Shown here piece by piece: positions 1 to 5,751 of a DNA stretch of 5,751 nt. The translations under genes and the position numbers were made by a program. This DNA is from Kiritimatiellia bacterium. Lineage in GTDB: Bacteria > Verrucomicrobiota > Kiritimatiellia > RFP12 > UBA3636. The stretch is taken from contig JAFUXX010000096.1 in assembly GCA_017476965.1 (NCBI GenBank), positions 1 to 5,751 on the forward strand. The letters run 5' to 3'. Within the stretch, counting starts at the first letter, position 1. The number at the start of each line of letters is the position of its first letter. A model generated the notes under the pieces. That model saw nothing but the letters and a program-made list of their open reading frames with translations, ran no database searches and had not been told where the DNA came from.

Positions 1-8
1 CGGCGCGG

Positions 9-758
9 CTAGAGCCCGCGGGCGCGCATGACGGCTTCGACGGCGGCGACGTCCTCGGGGCGGTCGACGCCGATTCCGAGCTCGTCCGTCTCGACCACGG
101 CGATGCGGCCGCCGAGCCAGAGCGCGCGGAGCTGTTCGAGCTTTTCCGCAAGTTCGAGCGCGCACGGCGGCGTGGCGACGAGGCGCTTGAGGAACGCGCC
201 GCGGTAGCCGTAGATCCCGACGTGCCTGCGCCAGAGGCCGGAAGCGAGGTCCGGTTCGCCGTCGCGCTTGAACGGGATCGCGTGGCGCGAAAAGTACAGC
301 GCCCCGCCGTCCGCGGCCGTCACGACCTTGACGACCGACGGCGCCGCGAGGTCTTCCGCCGAGCGGACCGGCGCGCAGGCGGTGGACATCTGGAAGCGCG
401 CTTCGCGGTCGTCGCGGAGGGCGTCCGCCACGCGGTCCACGAGCGCGGGGTCTATGAGCGGCTCGTCGCCCTGGATGTTGACCACCACGTCGCCGTCCTC
501 CGGGCGCGCCGCGACCGCGACGCGGTCCGTGCCGCTCGGCAGGTCGGAGGGCGTCATCACCGCGCGCGCGCCGGTGCCTTCCACGGCGGCGGCGATGCGT
601 TCGTCGTCCGTCGCCACGACCACTTCGTCCAGCGTCTTCGCGCGCAGGCATGCCTCCGCGACCCAGCGCACGAGAGGTTTGCCGCAAATCGGGGCGAGGC
701 TCTTGCCGGGGAAGCGGGTGGAGCCGTAGCGGGAAGGTATTACGCCGATCGTTTTCAT
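9..758 (-). CDS. kdsB: 3-deoxy-manno-octulosonate cytidylyltransferase (CMP-Kdo synthetase)
   Basis: The product (249 aa) is recognised as KdsB, a cytosolic enzyme that joins Kdo to CTP to give CMP-Kdo and pyrophosphate, the activated sugar used by Kdo transferases in lipopolysaccharide core/lipid A assembly. Family motifs are seen in order: the N-terminal nucleotide-binding signature IPSRYGSTRFPGK (7-19), SGTDR (75-79), NIQGDEP (94-100) whose Asp98 fits the Mg-binding Asp of the family, YFSRHAIPF (155-163), HVGIYGYR (179-186), LEQLRALW (207-214) and VDRPED (231-236). The length matches the usual 240-255 aa. The ATG at 758 is chosen because homology starts right there; the frame is open further upstream, but that extension is Arg-rich and overlaps the previous gene. 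A weak GGCAGG (768-773) lies 9 nt before the start. The gene begins 5 nt after the short Gre gene, so co-transcription is very likely. The stop (TAG) is 8 nt from the window edge, so the downstream neighbour is unknown. Confidence 0.96.
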   Translation of the reverse strand: MKTIGVIPSRYGSTRFPGKSLAPICGKPLVRWVAEACLRAKTLDEVVVATDDERIAAAVEGTGARAVMTPSDLPSGTDRVAVAARPEDGDVVVNIQGDEPLIDPALVDRVADALRDDREARFQMSTACAPVRSAEDLAAPSVVKVVTAADGGALYFSRHAIPFKRDGEPDLASGLWRRHVGIYGYRGAFLKRLVATPPCALELAEKLEQLRALWLGGRIAVVETDELGIGVDRPEDVAAVEAVMRARGL

Positions 759-763
759 GGTTT

Positions 764-1309
764 TCAGCCTGCCGCCCAAGCGAGGACTTCGGCGGAAAGG
801 GGTTCGACCGCCTCGACGGAGACCGTCTCCTCGACGAATTCGCCGTCGAAATCCGGGTCGGGAAATTCTACGATGCACGTCTCGCCGGCGCGGCGGCCTT
901 CGACCGCGCGGGCGAGCGGGGCGCGGCGGGAGACAATCCCGAGCGCCTCGTCGCTGTCCCAGTCGCCGAGGATCGAAATCGTGCGGCGCGAGCCGTCGCC
1001 GTAGGCGAGCGTCACGCGCGCGCCGGGACCGGCCACGCCGCCGGGCTCCGGAAGCGCCGCGAAGTCGAACACCTCCATCCCGGAAAGCTCCTCGCGGAGG
1101 CGCGACTGGCGCTCGATGAGCTGGCGCTCGCGGTTGCGGGCGCTCTCGTATTCGAAGTTTTCGGAAAGGTCGCCGAATTCCTTGGCTTCCTGGATCTCGC
1201 GGCGGTTGCGCGGCATCTCCTCGCGGACGATGCGGTCGAGCTGCGCCTGGCGCTCGCGGAACCCGCGGGCCGACGTGGCGCGCTCCGGAAGCGTCAGCCG
1301 CGCGTCCAT
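764..1309 (-). CDS. Stand-alone GreA/GreB-family transcript cleavage factor (short paralogue)
   Basis: The 181-aa product is a complete Gre factor. Family members bind RNA polymerase, insert an N-terminal antiparallel coiled coil into the secondary channel and stimulate cleavage of backtracked RNA. Residues about 17-80 form the coiled coil (RERQAQ..EEMPRNRREIQEAKE..), with the tip motif FGDLSENFEY at 45-54; Asp47 and Glu50 correspond to the catalytic acids Asp41 and Glu44 of E. coli GreA. The C-terminal FKBP-like domain follows (VTLAYGDGSRR, ILGDWDSD, LGIVSRRAPLARAV). It is slightly longer than E. coli GreA (158 aa). The ATG at 1309 overlaps the last 16 bp of the long Gre gene in another frame and has a good CAGGAG 8 nt upstream, suggesting translational coupling. 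The two modules end at the same homologous position (EIVEWTRG against EVLAWAAG), so this is a separate paralogue and not a fragment. GreA or GreB cannot be told apart here; a Gfh-like regulatory role is less likely because the tip acids are kept. Confidence 0.93.
   Translation of the reverse strand: MDARLTLPERATSARGFRERQAQLDRIVREEMPRNRREIQEAKEFGDLSENFEYESARNRERQLIERQSRLREELSGMEVFDFAALPEPGGVAGPGARVTLAYGDGSRRTISILGDWDSDEALGIVSRRAPLARAVEGRRAGETCIVEFPDPDFDGEFVEETVSVEAVEPLSAEVLAWAAG
1136..1177 (-). repeat. 42-bp direct repeat, copy in the short Gre gene
   Basis: These 42 bases are identical to 1651-1692 and encode the tip of the Gre coiled coil (FGDLSENFEYESAR). Allowing two mismatches the match extends to 1186 (49 of 51). 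Sequence on both sides diverges quickly. Confidence 0.95.
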
Positions 1310-3771
1310 TCGACGATCTCCTGCGGCAGCGGGTCGATGGAGACGATCGTGGCCACGAGCGGCTCGTCGCCGTCGGACGGGATCTCGACGCGGTCGCCGG
1401 CGGAGCGGCCGATCACGGCGCCCGCGACGGGCGTCTTGAACGAGATGATGCCGAGCTCCGGCGCGCTGTCCCACTCGCCGAGCAGGGCGTAGGACTTGCG
1501 GGAGCCGTCCGCGAACTCCAGCGTCACGTACGAGCCGAGGCCCGCGACGTCGATCTCCGCGTCCGCCTCCTGCGCGAAGTCGTACGCCGACACGCGCTTG
1601 AGGTCCGCTTCGAGCTTCTGCTGGCGCGCGACGAGCTCGCGCTCCTTGGCGCGGGCGCTCTCGTATTCGAAGTTTTCGGAAAGGTCGCCGAAGCCCTTGG
1701 CGAACTCGATGTCCTTGCGGTTCTGCGGCATCTCGACGTCCATCAGGTGGCGGTACTGCGCCTGGCGCTCGCGGATGGAGCGGATGGAGGAGACGTTTTC
1801 CGCCGTGTCGCCCTGCGCGGCGGCGGGCTTCTCCGCCGGGGCGGCGGCCGCGAGCTCGGGGTACTTGGCCACGAGGTTGGCGACGAGGTGGCGCTTCTTG
1901 AGCGGCTCCCACACGCCTTCGGTGCCGTTGACGCGGATGAACACCGCGGCGCGCTGCTCCGGCTCCATGGCGTCCATGAGCGGGAAGAGCCACTTGCACC
2001 CTTCGTCCACCTCCGCGGCGACCTTGGAGCCGGAAGAGGCGTCGCGCCGGCCGGCCACGAAGAGCTTGCGGATGTCGTTCTTCATGCGCAGGTTCTCCTT
2101 TTCGGCCTGGAACCCGAGCGCGATGCCCGCCGTCGTGACGATCGCGTACGGCGAAACGACCTTGAAGAGCTCCTTGGACGTCTTTTCCGACGCCGCCGCG
2201 TGGCAGATCCAGCGCAAAAGCGGCATCGAGAGGCCCGGCGAGGCGGGCCCGGCGGCGGGAGCGGCGCCGGCGACGTCGATCGTCGCGTCGTAGCCCTCGT
2301 CGTCCGCCGGGGCTTCGGGGTTGTAGATGCGGTTCTGCGAGAACTGGTCGCGGACGAGCGCCGCGAAGGCGTCCTTGGCCGGCCCGACGAGGAGCTTCGG
2401 CGCGACGTGTTCCACGAGGTTCGCGGTCATGTACGGCACGCGGGCGGCGAATTCCGCCGCGACCGCGGGATCCTCCCCCAGCGGGATGAAGGAGAGCAGC
2501 TCCTCCATCTGGCCGGCGGGGAGCGTCTTCGCGGCGTCGAGCACGACGGCGGGCTTGCAGAGCGTCGCCGCTGGATCGACCGCCGCGCAGGTTTCGTCGG
2601 TGAAAGCGAAGTTTTCGAGCAGGTCGTCGCGCGTGGCGTCGTTCACAGAGAGCGCGACCGGGAGGGCCTTCACCCCTGCCTTGCACGCGAGCACGAGCGC
2701 CTGCACCTTGGCGCGGTTGCCGAGCCTGCGGTCCGCGACCGCCGCCTTCACGACGAACGAGAGGCGGTCGGCGAACGCCGCCGCGAGCTCCGGGGTGAAG
2801 CCGGCCGGGCCGGGGAAGCGCACGTATTCGGCCGCCTGTTCGAGGATCTGCTTGGCGTCGCGGCTCGCCGCGAAATCGCGCAGTTTCCTGCCCGCCATCG
2901 CGGCGGCGTGCTGCTCGGCCGTCTCGCGGACGAGCTCCACGGGGAGGTTCTTCTTGACCGCCGGGGGCAGCGACACCCCGCTGTCGCGCGCGAGGCGCGG
3001 GCGCACCGCGGACCAGAACTTCTTCCAGTCCGTGCCTTCCGGCAGGAGGTGCAGGTCGGTGAAGAGCGTTTCGAGGCGCGCCACCGTCATGTCGCCCCAC
3101 GACGCGAGCGCGAGTTTCACGATCTCTTCGGGCTTTTCGGCGAGCGTCTTCGCGAAAGCGGCGGGATCGGCGTGGCGGACGGCGAGGATGTGCTTCTTGT
3201 CGATGGGGTAGACCGAATCGACGGCGAAAGCGAACCCGAGTTCGCGCGGCTTGCCGGGATCGGAATCGAACTTCACCGTCACGGTCTTGTAGAAATCGTC
3301 TTCCGCGACGACTTCGCCGTAGCCGTGGACGTTGTCGCCGACCGTCGCGCCGGGGGCGAGGGAAAGGAGGAAGGAGAGGCGGTCGAGCGACTCCACCGGC
3401 GCCTTGCGCCCGAGGCCGGAGGACGCGATCTTGGCCGCGACGAGGCGGTCCTTGGTGGCGGAGTTGAGCAGCGCCGCGCATTCCGAACCGTACGCGATCT
3501 TGTTGCCGGACCACTTGGCGCGCAGGCGCATGAGCGAAACGAGCGCCGGCACGTCGTGCATGTCCACGAGCCGCTGCTCGACGACGAGAAACGCCTGGTC
3601 GCGGAACTGCAGGTCCTGCAGGATCTTTGAATCCTTGAGCAGGACCGCCAGATCCTGCATCCATCCGATCATCTTAGCGGTGTCGGGCGCGGGCTTCTCC
3701 GCCTCGGTCACTACGAGGGCGCAGATGTCTGTTGTGGAGAGCGTTGCGGGAGCGTTGTTTTCGTCGGACAT
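1294..3771 (-). CDS. greA: Long GreA-family protein with large N-terminal extension
   Basis: The 825-aa product ends in a full Gre module (about 664-825): coiled coil, tip motif FGDLSENFEY with Asp696 and Glu699 matching the catalytic acids of GreA, then an FKBP-like domain (VTLEFADGSRK, LLGEWDS, LGIISFKTPVAGAV). The first 660 residues are mostly predicted helical. One exception is a β-type stretch at about 141-198 (GDNVHGYGEVV...VTVKF...VYPIDKKH) that resembles SH3/Tudor modules, followed by DWKKFW (248-253). An Ala/Pro-rich linker at about 640-660 precedes the Gre part. From memory, Chlamydia and spirochaetes have GreA proteins of 700-900 aa with a comparable N-terminal part, whose function is not established. 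The ATG at 3771 is preferred because it starts a typical soluble N terminus (MSDENNAPATL). An in-frame ATG at 3819 (841 aa) would put the leader hairpin inside the coding region. Neither start has a clear Shine-Dalgarno. The stop overlaps the start of the short Gre gene, so both are expressed from one message. Likely role: transcript cleavage/anti-backtracking with extra RNA polymerase contacts (inference). Confidence 0.9.
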   Translation of the reverse strand: MSDENNAPATLSTTDICALVVTEAEKPAPDTAKMIGWMQDLAVLLKDSKILQDLQFRDQAFLVVEQRLVDMHDVPALVSLMRLRAKWSGNKIAYGSECAALLNSATKDRLVAAKIASSGLGRKAPVESLDRLSFLLSLAPGATVGDNVHGYGEVVAEDDFYKTVTVKFDSDPGKPRELGFAFAVDSVYPIDKKHILAVRHADPAAFAKTLAEKPEEIVKLALASWGDMTVARLETLFTDLHLLPEGTDWKKFWSAVRPRLARDSGVSLPPAVKKNLPVELVRETAEQHAAAMAGRKLRDFAASRDAKQILEQAAEYVRFPGPAGFTPELAAAFADRLSFVVKAAVADRRLGNRAKVQALVLACKAGVKALPVALSVNDATRDDLLENFAFTDETCAAVDPAATLCKPAVVLDAAKTLPAGQMEELLSFIPLGEDPAVAAEFAARVPYMTANLVEHVAPKLLVGPAKDAFAALVRDQFSQNRIYNPEAPADDEGYDATIDVAGAAPAAGPASPGLSMPLLRWICHAAASEKTSKELFKVVSPYAIVTTAGIALGFQAEKENLRMKNDIRKLFVAGRRDASSGSKVAAEVDEGCKWLFPLMDAMEPEQRAAVFIRVNGTEGVWEPLKKRHLVANLVAKYPELAAAAPAEKPAAAQGDTAENVSSIRSIRERQAQYRHLMDVEMPQNRKDIEFAKGFGDLSENFEYESARAKERELVARQQKLEADLKRVSAYDFAQEADAEIDVAGLGSYVTLEFADGSRKSYALLGEWDSAPELGIISFKTPVAGAVIGRSAGDRVEIPSDGDEPLVATIVSIDPLPQEIVEWTRG
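1318..1323 (-). promoter_or_regulatory. Ribosome binding site of the short Gre gene
   Basis: On the minus strand CAGGAG lies 8 nt before the ATG at 1309, inside the last codons of the long Gre gene. It is the best Shine-Dalgarno match in the window. It fixes the start of the short Gre gene and lets ribosomes finishing the long gene re-initiate. Confidence 0.75.
1651..1692 (-). repeat. 42-bp direct repeat, copy in the long Gre gene
   Basis: This is the partner of 1136-1177, offset by 515 bp, at the same position of the Gre module of the long protein. All 14 codons are identical, including the less GC-rich choices CTT for Leu and GAA for Glu. Confidence 0.95.
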
Positions 3772-3794
3772 GGCGGGCGGCGTTGCTTGCTGGC

Positions 3795-3813
3795 CCGGCC
3801 CGGAAAGGGCCGG
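3795..3813 (-). promoter_or_regulatory. Second GC hairpin in the leader of the long Gre gene
   Basis: A perfect 7-bp stem (CCGGCCC pairing with GGGCCGG) closes a 5-nt loop. It lies 23 nt upstream of the ATG at 3771 and just downstream of the alternative ATG at 3819. No U-run follows it on the minus strand, so it is not an ordinary terminator. It could mask or space the start region; its function is unknown. Confidence 0.4.
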
Positions 3814-3825
3814 ATACATTGAGAA

Positions 3826-3848
3826 CCCGCGGGCGACAAACCCGCGGG
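3826..3848 (-). terminator. GC hairpin, possible terminator of the upstream gene or leader structure
   Basis: The 8-base palindrome CCCGCGGG occurs twice (3826-3833 and 3841-3848), giving an 8-bp all-GC stem with a 7-nt loop. It lies about 50 nt after the stop of the membrane-protein gene. The following bases on the minus strand (TTCTCAATGT) are only weakly U-rich, so it is a poor textbook terminator. If the candidate promoter is real, the hairpin would form at the very 5' end of the operon message and protect it or regulate it. Confidence 0.45.
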
Positions 3849-3856
3849 ACGGCGCA

Positions 3857-3886
3857 ATGATACCACAACCCCCGCGAATATGGAAA
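3857..3886 (-). promoter_or_regulatory. Candidate promoter for the Gre-Gre-kdsB operon
   Basis: On the minus strand TTTCCA (3886-3881, 4 of 6 to the sigma-70 -35 box) is followed after 18 nt by TATCAT (3862-3857, 5 of 6 to the -10 box). Transcription would start near 3850, giving a leader of about 80 nt to the ATG at 3771. It sits in the only gap between genes, immediately after the stop of the membrane-protein gene. The assignment rests on consensus matching alone, and -10-like hexamers are easily found by chance. Confidence 0.4.
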
Positions 3887-3897
3887 CGGAAAAATCC

Positions 3898-5751
3898 TCA
3901 GTCCTGTCGCCTCGCGGTTTCGGCCCTTTCCAAGGCGTTTGTGAAGTCGCTCCAGCGCGCGCGCCTGTCGTCGCTCTGGTTGAAGAATTCCATGATTTTC
4001 TTGCTCGTCTCCATGTTGTCCTTGATAAATTTTGCTTCCTTGATTTCGTCCGGCGTGGGATCGAGGCCGAGCAGGAGCGAATATCCCAAGATGTACGGAG
4101 AAAACGTGCCGGTCACGTTTTTCGCGTCTTTCCACGTTTCCGGTTCGCCCATGATGCCTTGTTTCAGGGATTCGAACTGTTTCGCGTGCAGATCGTTTAC
4201 TTTGGTTTTCAGGCTTTCTCTGGCAACCGGTTCCTTGGCAAAGCCCAAAACTGCGTCTTTCTCTTCGACGCTGTTCACGACGACTTTGCCAAGCTTGTTC
4301 CAATCCGGCCGGACGGAGATGTCCACGACATTGGTCGTGCCGCGGGCGCCGATGACAATATTGGTCTCCACGACTCCGTACACCGATTTCAACAACTCAG
4401 GCGCCCCTGATGCCTCAGCGGCGATGTGCACCTTCTCTCGCGGTTCGACCTTGAAGGGCCCCGATTCGCCTTGTTTCACGACGCCGTGTTTCACGACGAC
4501 ACTCGCGCCGCCGTCTACGGACACTTCAGCGTCCACTTCAGCGTCCACTTCTCCGGCGTTCTTGACCACCACAACCGGCAGCGGCTTCTGCGTGAATGCG
4601 CGGGGGCCGATCGATTCCGGCTTCGCTCCGCCGGCCTTGCCGATCGCGATTTCACGTCGTGCCGGCCAACCCTCGTAGTCTTCCGGATGGTTCGCCGGAA
4701 CGGCTGAAAAACTCGCCGTGCCGCTCCACGCATCGAACTCGTTCACCCATTTTTCTCCGGGGATGAGCCGCTTCCGGCGCGCGGTGCCATCAAGCCCTAC
4801 GTCGATCTCGATCCCGGAATCGTTCGTCAGCGTTGCCGAGAACTTCTTCGCAAGCGCTGCGGCGATTTCGCGATACTTTGCCCGCCACGATTCCGGCAGT
4901 TTCTGATCGTCAACCTTCTCCCTAACCGCTTTGGCCGCTTTGTCGTGCTCCGCCTTCGATGCAATTGAATCGACTTTGCGCTTCAAGGCGTCGTAATCGT
5001 TTTGGCGCTTCTCCTCGGCCTTGCGCGCTTCTTCCGCAAGCCGCTGTTTCTCCGCTTCTTCCGCCTTGCGCTTCTCCTCGGCAATCCGCTGGCGCTCTGC
5101 TTCTTCCGCTTTGCGCCGCGCTTCCTCGGCTTTCCGCGCCTCCTCGGCAAGCCGCGCCTCTTCGGCCTTTCGCGCTTCTTCCGCAAGCCGCTGTTTTTCG
5201 GCTTCTTCCGCCGCCTTGCGCTGACGCTCGGCTTCATCCGCAAGCCGCTGCTTCTCCGCTTCATCCTCGGCGGGAGGCTCGGGCTCAATCTGGTCCGTGG
5301 AAGGCTGTTCGGGCACGGGCGGCGGGGGCGGTTCCGGCGCGGGCGCGGGCTGTACTTCGACGGGCGGCACTTCAACCACCGTCCGGCTGCTGTCTTTTTC
5401 CTCCAGTTTCTTCTGGACTAAAAGGACCACGGCGACGGCGACGATGCAGATTGCCGCCACGGCGAGAACCGCGGGCAAGTTGGACTTTTCGCGGACGACG
5501 CGTACTGCGGGCCGCCCTGTGTGCGCCGGCGCCTTCCCGGTCCCCGCCATGGCCGGGCGCTCCGGCTTCGCCGTCGGCGTCAAACCCGGAGCGCCGCTCG
5601 TGGATACCGTGCCGGAAACGGTGGGCGCGACCGTCGGCGCCACGGTGCCTTCGGCGACTGCCGTGGGAGCCACCGTGCCGTCCGCGACCGCCGTGGGAGC
5701 CACCGTGCCGTCCGCGACTGCCGTGGGAGCGACCGTGCCGCCATTGACGAC
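3898..5751 (-). CDS. Partial bitopic membrane protein with repeat tail, charged helix and unknown C-terminal region
   Basis: I do not recognise this family. The frame stays open to the window edge and repeats continue across it, so the N terminus is missing; 617 residues are visible. Residues are numbered from the GTG codon at 5703. The order is: Thr/Ala/Pro/Val repeats (TVAPTAVADG type) up to about 30; a basic stretch ending in VRVVREK; one transmembrane helix at about 75-96; a Pro/Glu linker (110-146); a very charged Ala/Glu/Lys/Arg helix (147-233) resembling TolA domain II; a helix to about 288; two apparently β-rich stretches (about 288-355 and 375-465) that each contain an Asn..Asp-Val/Val-Asp-Gly type pattern and may be related; and a helical tail (468-601). 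The basic residues before the helix suggest N-terminus-in topology with the long C-terminal part in the periplasm. The layout (cytosolic head, membrane helix, rod, terminal domain) is like TolA or like membrane-anchored kinases and sensors, but no catalytic domain is visible. Base composition becomes more AT-rich in the 3' third than in the neighbouring genes. Confidence 0.85.
   Translation of the reverse strand, partial: VVNGGTVAPTAVADGTVAPTAVADGTVAPTAVAEGTVAPTVAPTVSGTVSTSGAPGLTPTAKPERPAMAGTGKAPAHTGRPAVRVVREKSNLPAVLAVAAICIVAVAVVLLVQKKLEEKDSSRTVVEVPPVEVQPAPAPEPPPPPVPEQPSTDQIEPEPPAEDEAEKQRLADEAERQRKAAEEAEKQRLAEEARKAEEARLAEEARKAEEARRKAEEAERQRIAEEKRKAEEAEKQRLAEEARKAEEKRQNDYDALKRKVDSIASKAEHDKAAKAVREKVDDQKLPESWRAKYREIAAALAKKFSATLTNDSGIEIDVGLDGTARRKRLIPGEKWVNEFDAWSGTASFSAVPANHPEDYEGWPARREIAIGKAGGAKPESIGPRAFTQKPLPVVVVKNAGEVDAEVDAEVSVDGGASVVVKHGVVKQGESGPFKVEPREKVHIAAEASGAPELLKSVYGVVETNIVIGARGTTNVVDISVRPDWNKLGKVVVNSVEEKDAVLGFAKEPVARESLKTKVNDLHAKQFESLKQGIMGEPETWKDAKNVTGTFSPYILGYSLLLGLDPTPDEIKEAKFIKDNMETSKKIMEFFNQSDDRRARWSDFTNALERAETARRQD
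4522..4551 (-). repeat. 12-bp tandem repeat, 2.5 perfect copies
   Basis: The unit CACTTCAGCGTC (plus strand) is repeated without mismatch 2.5 times. It encodes EVDAEVDAEV in the C-terminal part of the membrane protein and keeps the frame. It looks like a recent slippage expansion inside a β-type segment. Confidence 0.9.
5005..5265 (-). repeat. Degenerate repeats encoding the charged Ala/Glu/Lys/Arg helix
   Basis: This part of the membrane-protein gene encodes residues 147-233, made almost only of Ala, Glu, Lys, Arg, Gln and Leu, with recurring words such as KQRLAEEARK and AEEARKAEEAR. A 26-bp sequence at 5024-5049 recurs exactly at 5171-5196, 147 bp (49 residues, seven heptads) away. Large hydrophobic residues are few, so the segment may be a TolA-like coiled coil or a single stable α-helix. 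Confidence 0.8.
5641..5751 (-). repeat. 30-bp tandem repeat, decapeptide coding
   Basis: Units at 5641-5670, 5671-5700 and 5701-5730 are followed by a partial, diverged unit at 5731-5751. The units at 5671 and 5701 differ by one base; the unit at 5641 differs at a few. Each encodes the decapeptide GTVAPTAVA(D/E), cyclically permuted. A degenerate TVAPTVAPTV continues the pattern downstream in the protein. The array reaches the window edge, so its full length is unknown. Confidence 0.9.

Noticed and set aside
759..878. Upstream start for kdsB at 878
   Set aside because: The extra 40 residues are Arg-rich, unlike any KdsB N terminus, and overlap the C-terminal coding region of the short Gre gene.
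1294..1309. Sequencing error or programmed frameshift joining the two Gre genes into one protein
   Set aside because: The long protein ends exactly where the homologous short protein ends, with its own stop, and the second gene has its own RBS and start; no slippery heptamer is seen in the overlap.
1747..3630. Long open frame on the plus strand opposite the long Gre gene
   Set aside because: It is a high-GC antisense shadow: Arg/Glu/Gly/Val-rich translation, no family motif, and it lies fully over a gene with a recognised Gre module.
1310..3664. Upstream extension of the short Gre frame, which would give a 966-aa protein
   Set aside because: The translation upstream of the ATG at 1309 is Arg/Gly/Pro-rich shadow in another frame of the long Gre gene, and the ATG at 1309 has a good ribosome binding site.
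3772..3819. Start of the long Gre gene at the ATG at 3819
   Set aside because: No ribosome binding site, and the added 16 residues are encoded by the GC hairpin; it cannot be fully excluded because the ATG at 3771 also lacks a clear site.
4959..5747. Plus-strand open frames rich in Arg/Ser/Pro/Ala opposite the membrane-protein gene
   Set aside because: They are by-products of the repetitive charged-helix and Pro/Thr coding sequence on the minus strand and show no start signals or motifs.
5641..5751. CRISPR-like array
   Set aside because: The 30-bp units are directly adjacent with no spacers and stay in the reading frame, so it is a coding tandem repeat.

Overview
The window is GC-rich and every supported gene lies on the minus strand, so transcription runs right to left. 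The content suggests a Gram-negative bacterium: kdsB makes the activated Kdo used for lipopolysaccharide. A very long GreA-family protein is a form I recall from Chlamydiae and spirochaetes, so a member of the PVC group (for example Verrucomicrobiota, Kiritimatiellota or Lentisphaerota) is my best guess. That assignment is inference; no rRNA or other marker gene is present.

Layout in transcription order. (1) 5751-3898: the 3' part of a gene whose start lies beyond the window. It encodes a single-pass membrane protein with a Thr/Ala/Pro/Val decapeptide repeat, one transmembrane helix, a Pro/Glu linker, a long charged helix and a C-terminal region I do not recognise. (2) 3897-3772: a 126-bp gap with a candidate promoter and two strong GC hairpins. 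(3) 3771-1294: a long Gre-type protein of 825 residues, with about 660 residues of unusual N-terminal region followed by a full GreA/GreB module. (4) 1309-764: a stand-alone Gre protein of 181 residues whose start overlaps the end of the long gene by 16 bp and has its own ribosome binding site. (5) 758-9: kdsB, starting 5 nt after the short Gre gene. Genes 3 to 5 look like one operon.

The most interesting element is the pair of tandem Gre paralogues. Both keep the acidic coiled-coil tip that Gre factors insert into the RNA polymerase secondary channel. The two modules are only about 40 % identical by eye, yet share a perfectly identical 42-bp stretch exactly over that tip. The long protein also carries a segment resembling an SH3/Tudor (CarD- or UvrD-tail-like) module, which could be a second contact with RNA polymerase. 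The membrane protein is the least understood gene and has several internal DNA repeats. No RNA genes, mobile elements or CRISPR arrays were seen.
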